DNA of 64,000 nucleotides from Kiloniella majae (GTDB taxonomy: Bacteria; Pseudomonadota; Alphaproteobacteria; Kiloniellales; Kiloniellaceae): the NCBI RefSeq assembly GCF_002118315.1, contig NZ_MTSZ01000002.1, forward strand, positions 434,001-498,000. Reading direction: 5' to 3'. A program made the position numbers and the translations under genes. This document shows, one piece after another, positions 17,811 to 26,671 of this stretch. Within the stretch, counting starts at the first letter, position 1. The number at the start of each line of letters is the position of its first letter. Below the pieces are notes generated by a model that made no database searches, had not been told where the DNA came from, and worked only from the letters and a program-made list of their open reading frames with translations.

Positions 17811-19514
17811 TTATCGCTGTCGCCAAGCTTGGGTTTTCTTTTCCATATACTTCGATACCACGGCGTGAAGAAGTCGCGCAGCTGCATTGGTATAGAAAAT
17901 CATCATTCCCATAGCCGCCGCCGGGGCAATATCCCCCGCATCATCCATATTCAAAACAGCAACTGATGCCAGTTGTGTGTGATAGGAATAGATAAAGACC
18001 ACAGCCGATACCGTCGTCATTGCATTCACAAAGAGGTAGATTGCAATTTCCAAAATAGCCGGAGAACAAACTGGTACCGTCACCTTCAGGAACATTTTAT
18101 AAAAAGGTTGCTGGAGAGACTGCGAGACGGACTCAAACTCTTTATCCATCTGCTTCAATGCTGTCATCGCCGTCAGATGAGCCACCGTATAAAAGTGAGT
18201 CACCGTCGAAACAACAAGAATTGCCATTGTGCCATAGATAAAGTTGAAAGGATTATCCGGATTGTTGAAGAAGAAGATATAGGACAAGCCCAAAACCATC
18301 CCCGGCACAGCCATCGGCATCATAGCAAGGAACTGAAACAGTGTTCTTCCCTGTTGAAAGCCACGTCCTTTTTCCACCATGTATGCACCAGTGAACACAA
18401 CTGTTGTCCCCACAGCCGCTGTCCAAAGAGCCATTTTGATGGAATTATAATAGGCATCCCAACCGCCGCCATCCATCAGATCAAAGTTATAGTGCTGCAA
18501 TCCCAGAGTAAGATTATAGGGCCAGAACTTAACCAAAGCCGCAAACTGACAGGTTGCCAGAATTGTGACAATAATCACCACGATCAAGCTGGAATAGCTC
18601 ATCATAATGGCATCAAAAGATTTATTAGGTTTTGGTTCGAAAGGAACCGCACGGGCCGACAACTGTGCAACCTGTTTCTTTTGTACCTGACGATCAATGA
18701 AGAAAGCAAAAATAGCAGGAACAAGAAGAACAACAGAAACCACAGCACCCATGGAAAAATTTTGCTGTCCGATAACCTGTTTATAAATATCTACGGCAAG
18801 AACATTATATTGCCCCCCGATCACTTTTGGCACACCAAAGTCAGTAATCACCAAAGTGAATACAACAAAAGCGGCTGAAATCAAGCCATACCGTGCACTA
18901 GGCAGTGTAACTGTCCAGAAAATTTTCCACTTTGGCGCTCGTAAAACTGTTGCCGCTTCATATAGACGCGCATCAGAAATAGACAAAGCGGTCATTATGA
19001 TCAGTAGTGCATGAGGGAAGGTAAAGAAAACTTCGGCAATCACGATCCCCAACGGGCCATAAATTGATTCACCAAACAAAAGCCATTTCATGTAGCCCTG
19101 TTTTCCAAACATATAGATAAGCCCAATTCCCGGCAACAAAGATGGAACCAGGATAGGGATCATCGCCATGATCTTGAAAAAACCCTTGAACCGCATACAG
19201 GATCGGGTCAAAGCATAGGCATATATAAACGCCAGTGTGACTGTAATCACCATCGTGATGATCGAAATCGTCACTGAGTTTTCAATGGAATTGAAAAGTG
19301 CTGGCGTCGAGAAATATTTCAGATAGTTGTCAATGCCGATGAAAACGCCATCTTTATTCTCAAAAGACTTGGAAAGCATCGTGTATAGCGGAAAGGCCAG
19401 TGCGATAAGCAGATAGGCCCCGATCATCACCATAAAGGCACGCATGGTCCAATCATCACGGCTTGCCTTTGGTTTTACCATTTTTAATGGCGTAGAATTT
19501 GTTATCTCCGCCAT
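17811..19514 (-). CDS. AEP ABC transporter permease, two fused domains
   Basis: This 567-residue inner-membrane protein has about 12 helices and two BPD_transp_1 permease modules (about 65-270 and 345-555). Each has an EAA-like loop (YEAATVLRAPKWKIFWTVTLPSA in the first, FESVSQSLQQPFYKMFLKVTVPVC in the second). This is the fused form of the two permeases (PhnU/PhnV equivalents) seen in 2-aminoethylphosphonate importers of the Fe3+/spermidine-type ABC family. It begins one base after the ATPase gene ends, so the two are translationally linked. Substrate assignment rests on the neighbouring binding protein and the phn genes. Confidence 0.87.
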   Translation of the reverse strand: MAEITNSTPLKMVKPKASRDDWTMRAFMVMIGAYLLIALAFPLYTMLSKSFENKDGVFIGIDNYLKYFSTPALFNSIENSVTISIITMVITVTLAFIYAYALTRSCMRFKGFFKIMAMIPILVPSLLPGIGLIYMFGKQGYMKWLLFGESIYGPLGIVIAEVFFTFPHALLIIMTALSISDARLYEAATVLRAPKWKIFWTVTLPSARYGLISAAFVVFTLVITDFGVPKVIGGQYNVLAVDIYKQVIGQQNFSMGAVVSVVLLVPAIFAFFIDRQVQKKQVAQLSARAVPFEPKPNKSFDAIMMSYSSLIVVIIVTILATCQFAALVKFWPYNLTLGLQHYNFDLMDGGGWDAYYNSIKMALWTAAVGTTVVFTGAYMVEKGRGFQQGRTLFQFLAMMPMAVPGMVLGLSYIFFFNNPDNPFNFIYGTMAILVVSTVTHFYTVAHLTAMTALKQMDKEFESVSQSLQQPFYKMFLKVTVPVCSPAILEIAIYLFVNAMTTVSAVVFIYSYHTQLASVAVLNMDDAGDIAPAAAMGMMIFYTNAAARLLHAVVSKYMEKKTQAWRQR

Positions 19515-19515
19515 A

Positions 19516-20637
19516 TCAATTTACTCCGGGAAATACCGTCAAACGGTCCTGAGGAATAGAAACGGTAATAGTATCGCCTTCTTTAACACCAGTACGTCGG
19601 ACCATGTTAATAGAGAAATCACCTTTGATGTGCGCTTCACTATTGGTCTGCTTGCTTAACAGGTCAACGCGGAAAAAAGACCCCATAAATTCCATATATT
19701 TGACTTCAGCTTCAAAGGCGTTTGGAAGTTTGTCTCCGCCTTCTTGAACCAAAAGATTCTCGGGACGGAATGCAACAGTAACGTTGCCCTGCTCTGTAAT
19801 ATTCTCAGGATTGCACTTGAGCTCAACATTACCCATTTTAAGAATATTCCCGCCATTCGCTTGACCTGGAACAAAGTTCATTGTGCCAATAAAATCGGCG
19901 ACGAAAGCAGAAGCCGGGTGACGATAGATTTCAAGTGGCGTTCCCACCTGCTCAATAACACCGTCATTCATCACCACAATACGATCAGCCATTGTCAGCG
20001 CTTCTTCCTGATCGTGGGTAACCATTACGGTTGTCACGCCAAGTGTGCGTTGCAATTCTTTGATTTCATGACGAAGATGTGCGCGTACCTTTGCATCCAA
20101 CGCGGATAGAGGCTCATCAAGCAATAGTAACCCTGGATTGGTCGCAATCGCCCTGGCCAACGCAATACGTTGCTGCTGTCCGCCGGATAACTGTGCCGGA
20201 TACTTGTCTGCTTGCGATGTGAGGCCAACAAGTTCGAGAAGTTCGTTCACCCGATTATTAATATCAGCTTTTGGCAATTTTCTATTTTCCAAGCCAAAAG
20301 CAATATTCTTATGGATCGTCAAGTTTGGAAACAGTGCATAGGACTGAAATACAATTCCAAAATCGCGTTCACTCGGAGGTAAGGATGAAACATCATTCCC
20401 CGCCTGTGTTACGGTACCAAAAGTCTGAATGTCCAACCCGGCAATAGCTCGTAACAGTGTTGTTTTCCCACAACCGGATGGGCCTAGGAAGCAAACAAAT
20501 TCACCTTCGTAAATCTCCAGCGAAATATCAGATAGCGCCGTAAAGTTACCAAACTGTTTTGTTAAATTAGATGTTGTCAGATAGGGCTTTTGCCCATTCC
20601 CTGTCTCGGCCCGGGTATCAGCAGTATTTGCGCTCAT
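19516..20637 (-). CDS. phnT: AEP ABC transporter ATP-binding protein
   Basis: This 373-residue importer ATPase has Walker [10 protein letters not shown], signature [14 protein letters not shown], Walker [13 protein letters not shown] and the switch His in [17 protein letters not shown]-terminal TOBE-type domain follows (about 285-370). The start at 20637 has GAGAGG seven bases upstream; an ATG two codons earlier is too close, and the longer frame adds an unlikely N-terminus. It is the middle gene of the binding protein-ATPase-permease set that imports AEP. Confidence 0.88.
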   Translation of the reverse strand: MSANTADTRAETGNGQKPYLTTSNLTKQFGNFTALSDISLEIYEGEFVCFLGPSGCGKTTLLRAIAGLDIQTFGTVTQAGNDVSSLPPSERDFGIVFQSYALFPNLTIHKNIAFGLENRKLPKADINNRVNELLELVGLTSQADKYPAQLSGGQQQRIALARAIATNPGLLLLDEPLSALDAKVRAHLRHEIKELQRTLGVTTVMVTHDQEEALTMADRIVVMNDGVIEQVGTPLEIYRHPASAFVADFIGTMNFVPGQANGGNILKMGNVELKCNPENITEQGNVTVAFRPENLLVQEGGDKLPNAFEAEVKYMEFMGSFFRVDLLSKQTNSEAHIKGDFSINMVRRTGVKEGDTITVSIPQDRLTVFPGVN

Positions 20638-20956
20638 TGCCATTCCTCTCAAGCGGCAAAACGGCACAGTTTGCTCTGTGCTCTTTTGCAACAGCTTAAT
20701 TGCATCAGTGTCGACAATTCCATTGTGTTACCGTCGGGTAAAATTCGGGTTCTAACCAGAACATATAATACCCAGATAACATTTTTGATTATCGTATTAT
20801 ATTCTTATCACTGATGGTTCTTTTTAACTGTAAATCATCGTGCGAGTTTCAGATCCCAAAGTATCGTAACTCAAAACACTTATTTGATTGTTGAAACCCC
20901 GCCCTTTGGTCTACCAAAGGGCGGAATTGTCATCTTACTTTATAACTATAATCTGA
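20638..20956. other. Intergenic region between importer genes, with hairpin
   Basis: 319 bases separate the binding-protein gene from the ATPase gene. Near the upstream side lies a strong hairpin (20899-20924). The remaining 260 bases are AT-rich and could hold a second promoter for the ATPase and permease genes. No gene is seen. Confidence 0.5.
20899..20924 (-). terminator. Hairpin after the AEP binding-protein gene
   Basis: The stem CCGCCCTTTGG/CCAAAGGGCGG has a 4-base loop, 33 bases past the binding-protein stop, and is followed by GGTTTC rather than a T-run. Such hairpins often protect the binding-protein message and partly stop transcription, giving more binding protein than ATPase and permease. 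Confidence 0.6.
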
Positions 20957-21994
20957 TTAGTTCTTAGGCTCAGATTTAGAGTCATAACGATCAGTCCATT
21001 CAGCAAGGATTGCATCGCGGTTATTAGCTGACCATTCAAAGTCCATTGCAATCATGCTGTCTGTAATATTCGCAGGATAGTTTTCAATTGGCTGAGAAAT
21101 GCCTGGCATCGCAACAACAGCATAACCTTGGTTGTAGTGCTCCATAGCTGGCTTTGAAACAATGAAATCCATTAGTTTCTTAGCTGAATCCAGCTTGTCA
21201 GTACCTTTGACAATTGCCGCTGCTTCCATTTCCCAACCAACGCCTTCGGATGGAATTACGATTTCCAAAGGAGCTCCCTGGTTTTTGGATTTAGCAGCAC
21301 GGAAGGCAAAAGAGATGCCAATTGGCACTTCACCCGCAGCTGCTTGCTTACATGGCTTAGAGCCAGAGTGCGTGTAGTGGCTGATATTTTCATGAAGATC
21401 ATCCATGAATGCCCAACCATCTTCTTCGCCAAACATCTGAAGCCAGCTAGCAACATCCAGGAAGCCAGTACCTGATGATCCAGGGTTTGGCATCGCAATA
21501 TGGCCCTTGTACTCAGGCTTTGTCAGATCCGCCCAAGATGTTGGCATCGGAAGGTTATTAGCTTCCGCTTCATATGTATTTACACAAACAGCAGCAACCC
21601 AAGCATCCATGCCAGCCCAAACCGGGTTGTCGGAATTATCGCGGAAACGGCTATCTAATTGATCAACACCAGCAGGAGCATAAGTTTCAAACATACCCTC
21701 TTTTTTCATCAAAAGAAGGCTAGAACCAGCAAGACCCCAAACAATATCAGCTTGCGGATTGTCTTTTTCAGCTAAAAGCTTGGCAGTAACAACACCGGTA
21801 GAATCACGCACCCAATTGACCGTAATGTCAGGGTGAACTTCGTTAAATGCCGCTGCATAGCGTTTTAGATCTTCAGCTTCTACAGCAGTATAAACTGTCA
21901 ACTCTTCAGCAGATACACTGCCTGTTAAAAAGCCAATAGCGGCCAAAGTAGTGGCAACGCCACCCAGCAATTTTGTTGAAAATGCTTTTTTCAT
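20957..21994 (-). CDS. phnS: AEP ABC transporter periplasmic binding protein
   Basis: This protein of about 345 residues has a signal peptide (MKKAFSTKLLGGVATTLAAI, ending near SVSA). A type-2 binding domain of the iron/AEP family follows (ELTVYTAVEAEDLKRYAAAF, TGVVTAKLLAEKDNPQADIVWG, PNPGSSGTGFLDVASWLQ). These match the PhnS-type binding proteins of AEP importers. GAGGAG lies 10 bases before the ATG at 21994; an ATG at 22003 is almost touching it. It is the first gene of the importer set. Three 11-bp-spaced repeats lie upstream. Confidence 0.87.
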   Translation of the reverse strand: MKKAFSTKLLGGVATTLAAIGFLTGSVSAEELTVYTAVEAEDLKRYAAAFNEVHPDITVNWVRDSTGVVTAKLLAEKDNPQADIVWGLAGSSLLLMKKEGMFETYAPAGVDQLDSRFRDNSDNPVWAGMDAWVAAVCVNTYEAEANNLPMPTSWADLTKPEYKGHIAMPNPGSSGTGFLDVASWLQMFGEEDGWAFMDDLHENISHYTHSGSKPCKQAAAGEVPIGISFAFRAAKSKNQGAPLEIVIPSEGVGWEMEAAAIVKGTDKLDSAKKLMDFIVSKPAMEHYNQGYAVVAMPGISQPIENYPANITDSMIAMDFEWSANNRDAILAEWTDRYDSKSEPKN

Positions 21995-22084
21995 TACTTT
22001 CATGCTCCTCAATGTGATCGTCAAAAGGCTTTTCCCTTCGACATCCCTATTCAGTTTTATGTACCGCGCCGTCTATAGCGACAC

Positions 22085-22113
22085 TTTGTTACATTTTTGC
22101 TAAGTCTTTGTTA
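22085..22113 (-). promoter_or_regulatory. Three 7-mers at 11-bp spacing upstream of the binding-protein gene
   Basis: On the plus strand TTTGTTA, TTTGCTA and TTTGTTA start at 22085, 22096 and 22107, exactly 11 bp apart. They sit 90-120 bp upstream of the AEP binding-protein gene. Tandem 11-bp units are the format of PhoB (Pho box) sites, although the 7-mers differ from the usual CTGTCAT. Confidence 0.45.
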
Positions 22114-22231
22114 CTCAAAAACTTTAAATTGAACATCCGTCCAAACTCAATTTCCCTGGCAGAGAAATCAAGGCTCTTTCAAACAGAGGACATCCAGCTA
22201 ATAGTGCCCTCAGTTCACCGGCTACGCCGGA

Positions 22232-23920
22232 TTACTTACTCACCTTTGTAGAGCGCCTCTCGGAATGAGGCCGCACACGAAGACGACTTTCGTGTAGTTC
22301 ACCACTGGCATCCAAAATCGGATAAGCAACGGATGTCAGGTGTGAATTTATACGTTTTAAATCTCTGATCATATCGATATGCAGTGCAGAGGATTCGATA
22401 GATTCAACACGACCTTCCCTAAGTCGGTCGAGATGCTTATCCCCCCCGCTTTGTTCCATATCCCGGAATTTTTCTTTATCTGCAATAAGTTGACGTGCAA
22501 TATCGACATCGCCGGATACAAACGCAGTCATCGCCAGTTGCATCTGGTCTAACGCCATGCGATGTAATTCGACGAGTTCAGCCCAGCCCTGTTCAGAGAA
22601 TTCAATTCTCTTTTTGATTTTCTTGTTAGCGATTTCCAAGAGATTTTTGTCGATGATATCACCGATATGCTCGAGATTGGTTGTGAATGAAATCAATTCG
22701 ACACACCTTGCACTCGTGTCTTCATCCAATTCACTTATACTCACTTGGGTAAGGTATAACTTGATCGCCTCGTGAAGCTCATCAACCTGATCATCTGCTT
22801 TGCTTACTTCTTGCAAAAGAACCGGATCATTTGTTTCGAAAACATCGATACATTTACGAAGCATTTCTTCGACAACGTCAGCCAGCCGCAACACTTCACG
22901 TGTTGCACAAGCCACAGCCACCGTTGGGGTGTTAATGACACTCTCATCAAGATATTTTGGCTTGAGGTCATCTTCTGTACCAGCACCTTCAGGCAAAGCA
23001 CGCTCCATCAAACGTGACATCACCCCCACAAGCGGAAGAAAAACAATGGCAAGTCCAATATTAAATATTGTATGGAAATTAGCGACTTGGCGCCCAGCAT
23101 CAGCCCCACTCAACTCCGCAATATAAGGCGTTATTATTTCCATCAATGGTAACAGAATCAATACACCTATAAATCGGAACAACATGTTCCCCATAGGAAT
23201 GCGTCTGGCAGTCGGCGTCTCTGACATCGTCAAAGCCATAGGCACAATACCTGCGCCGACATTAGCACCTAACACCAAGATCAATGCCAAATCAGTGGAT
23301 ACAACGCCCGCCACACTCAATGACATAATTAACAAAACCATCGCAACTGACGAATGAGTGATCCAGGTAATCAATGCGGCTAAAATGACGGCAAACAAAG
23401 GTGCTTCTGACAAAGCAGCCAGGATATTTTGCAGAACGAGACTATCTCTCATAGGTTCAGAAGCTGCGACAACAAGCTTAAGAGATAGCAACATTAATCC
23501 AAGACCAATAAAGACACGCCCTAAATGCCGTAATGTCATCGTTGGTCTGGTCGTAAAACAAAAAAAGCCTGTTAAGATCAATACTGGTGAAAGCCACGAA
23601 ATATCCAGAGAAAGTATTTGCACAACCAGCGTTGATCCAACATCAGCACCTAGCATCACAGCCAAGGCAGGTGCAATTGCAATAAGGCCCTTACCTGCAA
23701 AAGCTACTGCAAGCAAAGCCGTTGCCGTAGAACTTTGCAGGATACCGGCCATGCCGATCCCCATGCCGAATGAAGACAGCGTGTTTTTTGTCGCCGATCC
23801 CAAGAAGCGGCGTAGCTGACTACCATATGCACGCAACACACCTGTGCGCACCATTCTTGTCGCCCACAACAAAAGGGCAACACCACCAGCTATTTTTAAC
23901 AAAAGGTCAAAACCAGACAC
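22232..23920 (-). CDS. Na+/phosphate cotransporter family protein with PhoU-like tail
   Basis: This protein of about 562 residues has two NptA/Na_Pi_cotrans repeats (about 10-300) with the QSSTATALL and THSSVAMVLL motifs. A cytoplasmic PhoU-like helical domain follows (about 340-540). Bacterial relatives such as YjbB export phosphate when internal levels are high. That fits a cell that releases phosphate from AEP. The start is uncertain: GTG 23920 has GAGG upstream, and TTG 23941 is the longest frame. It lies just upstream of the AEP importer on the same strand. Export rather than import is an inference. Confidence 0.85.
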   Translation of the reverse strand: MSGFDLLLKIAGGVALLLWATRMVRTGVLRAYGSQLRRFLGSATKNTLSSFGMGIGMAGILQSSTATALLAVAFAGKGLIAIAPALAVMLGADVGSTLVVQILSLDISWLSPVLILTGFFCFTTRPTMTLRHLGRVFIGLGLMLLSLKLVVAASEPMRDSLVLQNILAALSEAPLFAVILAALITWITHSSVAMVLLIMSLSVAGVVSTDLALILVLGANVGAGIVPMALTMSETPTARRIPMGNMLFRFIGVLILLPLMEIITPYIAELSGADAGRQVANFHTIFNIGLAIVFLPLVGVMSRLMERALPEGAGTEDDLKPKYLDESVINTPTVAVACATREVLRLADVVEEMLRKCIDVFETNDPVLLQEVSKADDQVDELHEAIKLYLTQVSISELDEDTSARCVELISFTTNLEHIGDIIDKNLLEIANKKIKKRIEFSEQGWAELVELHRMALDQMQLAMTAFVSGDVDIARQLIADKEKFRDMEQSGGDKHLDRLREGRVESIESSALHIDMIRDLKRINSHLTSVAYPILDASGELHESRLRVRPHSERRSTKVSK

Positions 23921-24255
23921 GCTTATACTTACCTCATTCAATGAATTATATTTCGTTTACAGAATGCTAATCGCCAATACGATCCTGCCCATATACAGGT
24001 ATCGACAGATATTTTATTCCGGAACTAGCACTTGTAACTTTAAGCCCCTCCATCAGACAAGTTCAATTTCATAAAAGTGTCATATTAAAGAAATATTTTC
24101 ATAACAAAGATTTGTGGTATTCACAACAAAATAACAACACACTTTGACAATTATACTGCATTTTTCTAACATAAATACATCTATAATCGTAACAACATCC
24201 TTAATGACACCAAAATTCAAATTCGTTTACTATTGTGGCGCGTCCAATGATATTC

Positions 24256-24300
24256 ATCAAATCGATATTACAAATGATTGATATTATTTTTATCTATGAA
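24256..24300. promoter_or_regulatory. Second copy of the LysR-promoter bipartite element
   Basis: ATCAAATCGATA, 20 bases, then TTTTATCTATGAA. Both ends are identical to 12646-12690 with the same spacing, while the middle differs. It sits about 340 bp upstream of the Na+/phosphate transporter gene. Confidence 0.4.
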
Positions 24301-24361
24301 TATACTATTTAATAGTCCAAATCATTCCTTAAGACTTACTAAGCCCACATAACAAACAAAA

Positions 24362-24390
24362 ACGAGCCTCCTGCGTAACAAGAGGCTCGT
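24362..24390 (-). terminator. Rho-independent terminator of the LOG-family gene
   Basis: The stem ACGAGCCTC/GAGGCTCGT has an 11-base loop and is followed on the minus strand by TTTTTGTTTG. It is 31 bases past the stop codon. Confidence 0.88.
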
Positions 24391-24420
24391 GATTATAATG
24401 AAATGCTATTTGCAACAAAC

Positions 24421-25236
24421 CTAAAGCATCGGTCCAGGTGATTCCAATGCGTGCTCCAATAGGCCTTTGGTTACATACTCAAAGGCCTCATCCATAGAAT
24501 CCGTCACCAGATAAAGATCCAGATCTTCCTCGCTAATTGTTCCAAATTCGCAAAGAGCTTCAAAATTAACCACTTTGTTCCAATAGTCAGATCCATAGAG
24601 AACAATCGGCATTTTCTTTTTGATTTTTTGCGTCTGAATAAGCGTCAACAACTCACAGAACTCGTCAAGTGTACCAAAGCCACCAGGCATCACCAGCACA
24701 GCTTTCGCCAGATAGATGAACCAGAATTTCCGCATAAAGAAGTAATGAAACTCCAGAGCTAACTCACGTGTAATATATGGATTTTCGCTCTGTTCAAAGG
24801 GTAGGGAAATATTCAACCCAACATTAATCCCCTTCCCTTCAGAAGCTCCCCGGTTTGCAGCCTCCATAATACCAGGACCACCACCAGTACAGACAACAAA
24901 GCGACGTTCGTCGTCGGTCAAGGTTTTGGACCATTCAGTAAACCGCCGCGCAAGCTCCCGAGTTTCCTCGTAATAGCGAGACACCTTCATCATCTGTTCG
25001 GCCTTACGCAAACCATCTCCCGTGCGCTTGGCCTCTACCATTGCAGCTTCTGCTTCTTCCTTTGATTTAATGCGAGCGGATCCAAAAAAGACAATTGTGT
25101 CCTCGACATTAAATTTCTCAAATCGGTTCTGGGGACCAAAATATTCGGATAAAATTCTTAGGGGTCTTGCATCCCCTGAGTCCATAAAGTCGTCGTCGTG
25201 ATAAAACTTTGGAATATCATACGGATTATCGTCCAT
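24421..25236 (-). CDS. LOG-family protein (TIGR00730 Rossmann fold)
   Basis: This 271-residue protein has the hallmark PGGFGTLDEF motif near residue 190 and the nucleotide-binding GGGPGIMEAANRGA near 120. LOG proteins hydrolyse nucleoside 5'-monophosphates at the N-glycosidic bond; in plants and some bacteria they activate cytokinins. About 85 extra N-terminal residues with an acidic start are typical of the longer bacterial subgroup. AAAGG lies about 7 bases before the ATG. It is a single gene with its own terminator. The natural substrate is unknown. Confidence 0.85.
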   Translation of the reverse strand: MDDNPYDIPKFYHDDDFMDSGDARPLRILSEYFGPQNRFEKFNVEDTIVFFGSARIKSKEEAEAAMVEAKRTGDGLRKAEQMMKVSRYYEETRELARRFTEWSKTLTDDERRFVVCTGGGPGIMEAANRGASEGKGINVGLNISLPFEQSENPYITRELALEFHYFFMRKFWFIYLAKAVLVMPGGFGTLDEFCELLTLIQTQKIKKKMPIVLYGSDYWNKVVNFEALCEFGTISEEDLDLYLVTDSMDEAFEYVTKGLLEHALESPGPML

Positions 25237-25395
25237 GTAGTACCTTTCAATAACACTGATAAATATAAATCTTCCTCATAAATACATGAGAACAAAGTCA
25301 TTTTTATATAAACAACATCACTATTTTATAGATCAGCTTATTAAGTAAAAATTTAAATTCAGAATATTTTACGAAAGAAATTGTAATTTAAGCGC

Positions 25396-25875
25396 TTACA
25401 GCTGATCTTTTTCCCACGCAGCATACAGCTTGCGCCCCAGTTTTCGCAGCGCACTGTTAACCTGTACTTGATGGCTATCATTAACAGAGCTATATAACCC
25501 TCCACCGCGCCACAACTCAACACGACCAGAAAGCTCTTGCTGAGTCGCCGGATTATAATAACGCGTGTTGGCGTAAAGAGTGACCTCGACATTACTGACG
25601 CAATTTGTCTCCTCGAACACAACAGTGGTTACACGTGTATGTAACCAATAGGACGAAGAGTTACTCAAGCGAATATCGCCCTCGGGAATACTCCCCAATA
25701 ACGCGCGCTCAAAGGCCTCTCTCGTCAAACCACACTGCTTGCTATAGTGTCCCAAAGGGGAAACATTCAGCTTTATTTCCTGAACACCCGTTAAAGGCCT
25801 CGCAGAGGCCGATACAATCAAAGTGGACAAACATAATCCCAAAAACAAAACAGCTTTGCACACTGACTTTATCAT
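25396..25875 (-). CDS. Secreted protein of unknown function
   Basis: This 159-residue protein has a clear signal peptide (about residues 1-25, ending SASA). The mature part of about 134 residues has two cysteines (QCGL and TNCVS) that could form a disulphide, and beta-rich segments. It is probably periplasmic. No family is recognised. It is monocistronic, between the LOG-family gene and a plus-strand small gene. Confidence 0.6.
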   Translation of the reverse strand: MIKSVCKAVLFLGLCLSTLIVSASARPLTGVQEIKLNVSPLGHYSKQCGLTREAFERALLGSIPEGDIRLSNSSSYWLHTRVTTVVFEETNCVSNVEVTLYANTRYYNPATQQELSGRVELWRGGGLYSSVNDSHQVQVNSALRKLGRKLYAAWEKDQL

Positions 25876-26203
25876 CCTTACCCCCTACTCGTAATTCACT
25901 TGATACCAAACATATCACACTAAACAGGATATACTGACTGTATCATTTTACTATCGTTGGCAAATATGTCCCCATCAAGACAAATTCCGTATGGAAACAT
26001 TCAGGCGTTCACAAAAACATCACGGTAATTCAGAAATTTAATGTATTTTTCCCTTATGAACACAATTACTTACCTGTCATTAACCATTTATCTTTACCTT
26101 GAAATACACACACAGATCTATATTAGGCCTATCTATGATAGAAGGCCGTATATCGACAATATCAGATGAGGGTCGTGATTATCACTCACCCACAGGAGAA
26201 TTT
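25876..26203. other. Intergenic region, divergent promoters
   Basis: This is an AT-rich stretch between a minus-strand secreted-protein gene and a plus-strand gene. The frame of the next gene is open upstream of 26204 but has no ribosome site there. Nothing else is seen. Confidence 0.4.
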
Positions 26204-26563
26204 ATGCCATACGTATCACGATCAGATGATGGAAAAATTGCAGGTATCCATCAGGAACAAACCGACACCGCAAACGAGTTTTTAGAATCAGATAATCCCG
26301 AACTTGTTTCCTTTCTCACGCAAATCGGACAACAACAAGACGGCAAACAGGGAGAGATACATCAAGAGCTCGCAGCCTCTGACCTCGAGATGATACGCGT
26401 ACTTGAAGATCTGATTACGACTCTGATTGACAAAAGAGTCCTCATGATGACTGATTTGCCAAAAGCAGCCCAAAGAAAACTATCAAAGCGCTATGCATTG
26501 CGAAGTAAATTAACCGACCTCGGTGGCATTGTCGGGCAAAATGAAGAAATCATGCTACCATAG
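26204..26563 (+). CDS. Conserved small cytosolic protein
   Basis: This protein has 119 residues from the ATG at 26204, which AGGAG precedes by 5 bases. A TTG at 26099 would lengthen it by 35 residues without support. The N-terminal MPYVSRSDDGKIAGI is followed by a helical part with SDLEMIRVLEDLITTLIDK and LPKAAQRKLSKR. This matches a widespread uncharacterised proteobacterial family, sometimes labelled tryptophan-synthase-beta-like. No enzymatic motif is visible. The RHH-PAS gene follows after 108 bp. Confidence 0.65.
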   Translation: MPYVSRSDDGKIAGIHQEQTDTANEFLESDNPELVSFLTQIGQQQDGKQGEIHQELAASDLEMIRVLEDLITTLIDKRVLMMTDLPKAAQRKLSKRYALRSKLTDLGGIVGQNEEIMLP

Positions 26564-26671
26564 GCTTACTCCAACCAACTATTCGCTCGGATCAAATACG
26601 ACGCACTATACTAGCAACCACTTGGCTTCCTCTTATTGAGGTTTACGAAAGACTAATATAATAAGAGAAAT

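Larger units (their letters stand above)
23921..24420. other. Intergenic region upstream of the Na+/phosphate gene
   Basis: About 500 AT-rich bases. They contain the probable promoter of the Na+/phosphate transporter, the bipartite element at 24256-24300 and the terminator of the LOG-family gene at 24362-24390. No coding frame with a ribosome site was found. Confidence 0.5.

Noticed and set aside
17973-18878. Open frame of 301 codons opposite the AEP permease gene
   Set aside because: Its His/Asn/Arg-rich composition is the mirror of a hydrophobic membrane protein; it is a shadow frame.
22218-22230. Short hairpin CCGGC-TAC-GCCGG after the Na+/phosphate gene
   Set aside because: The stem is only 5 bp and no T-run follows; it is too weak to call a terminator.
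24112-24140. AACAAA-rich stretch upstream of the Na+/phosphate gene, considered as a Pho box
   Set aside because: The units are not at a constant 11-bp spacing, unlike those at 22085-22113.
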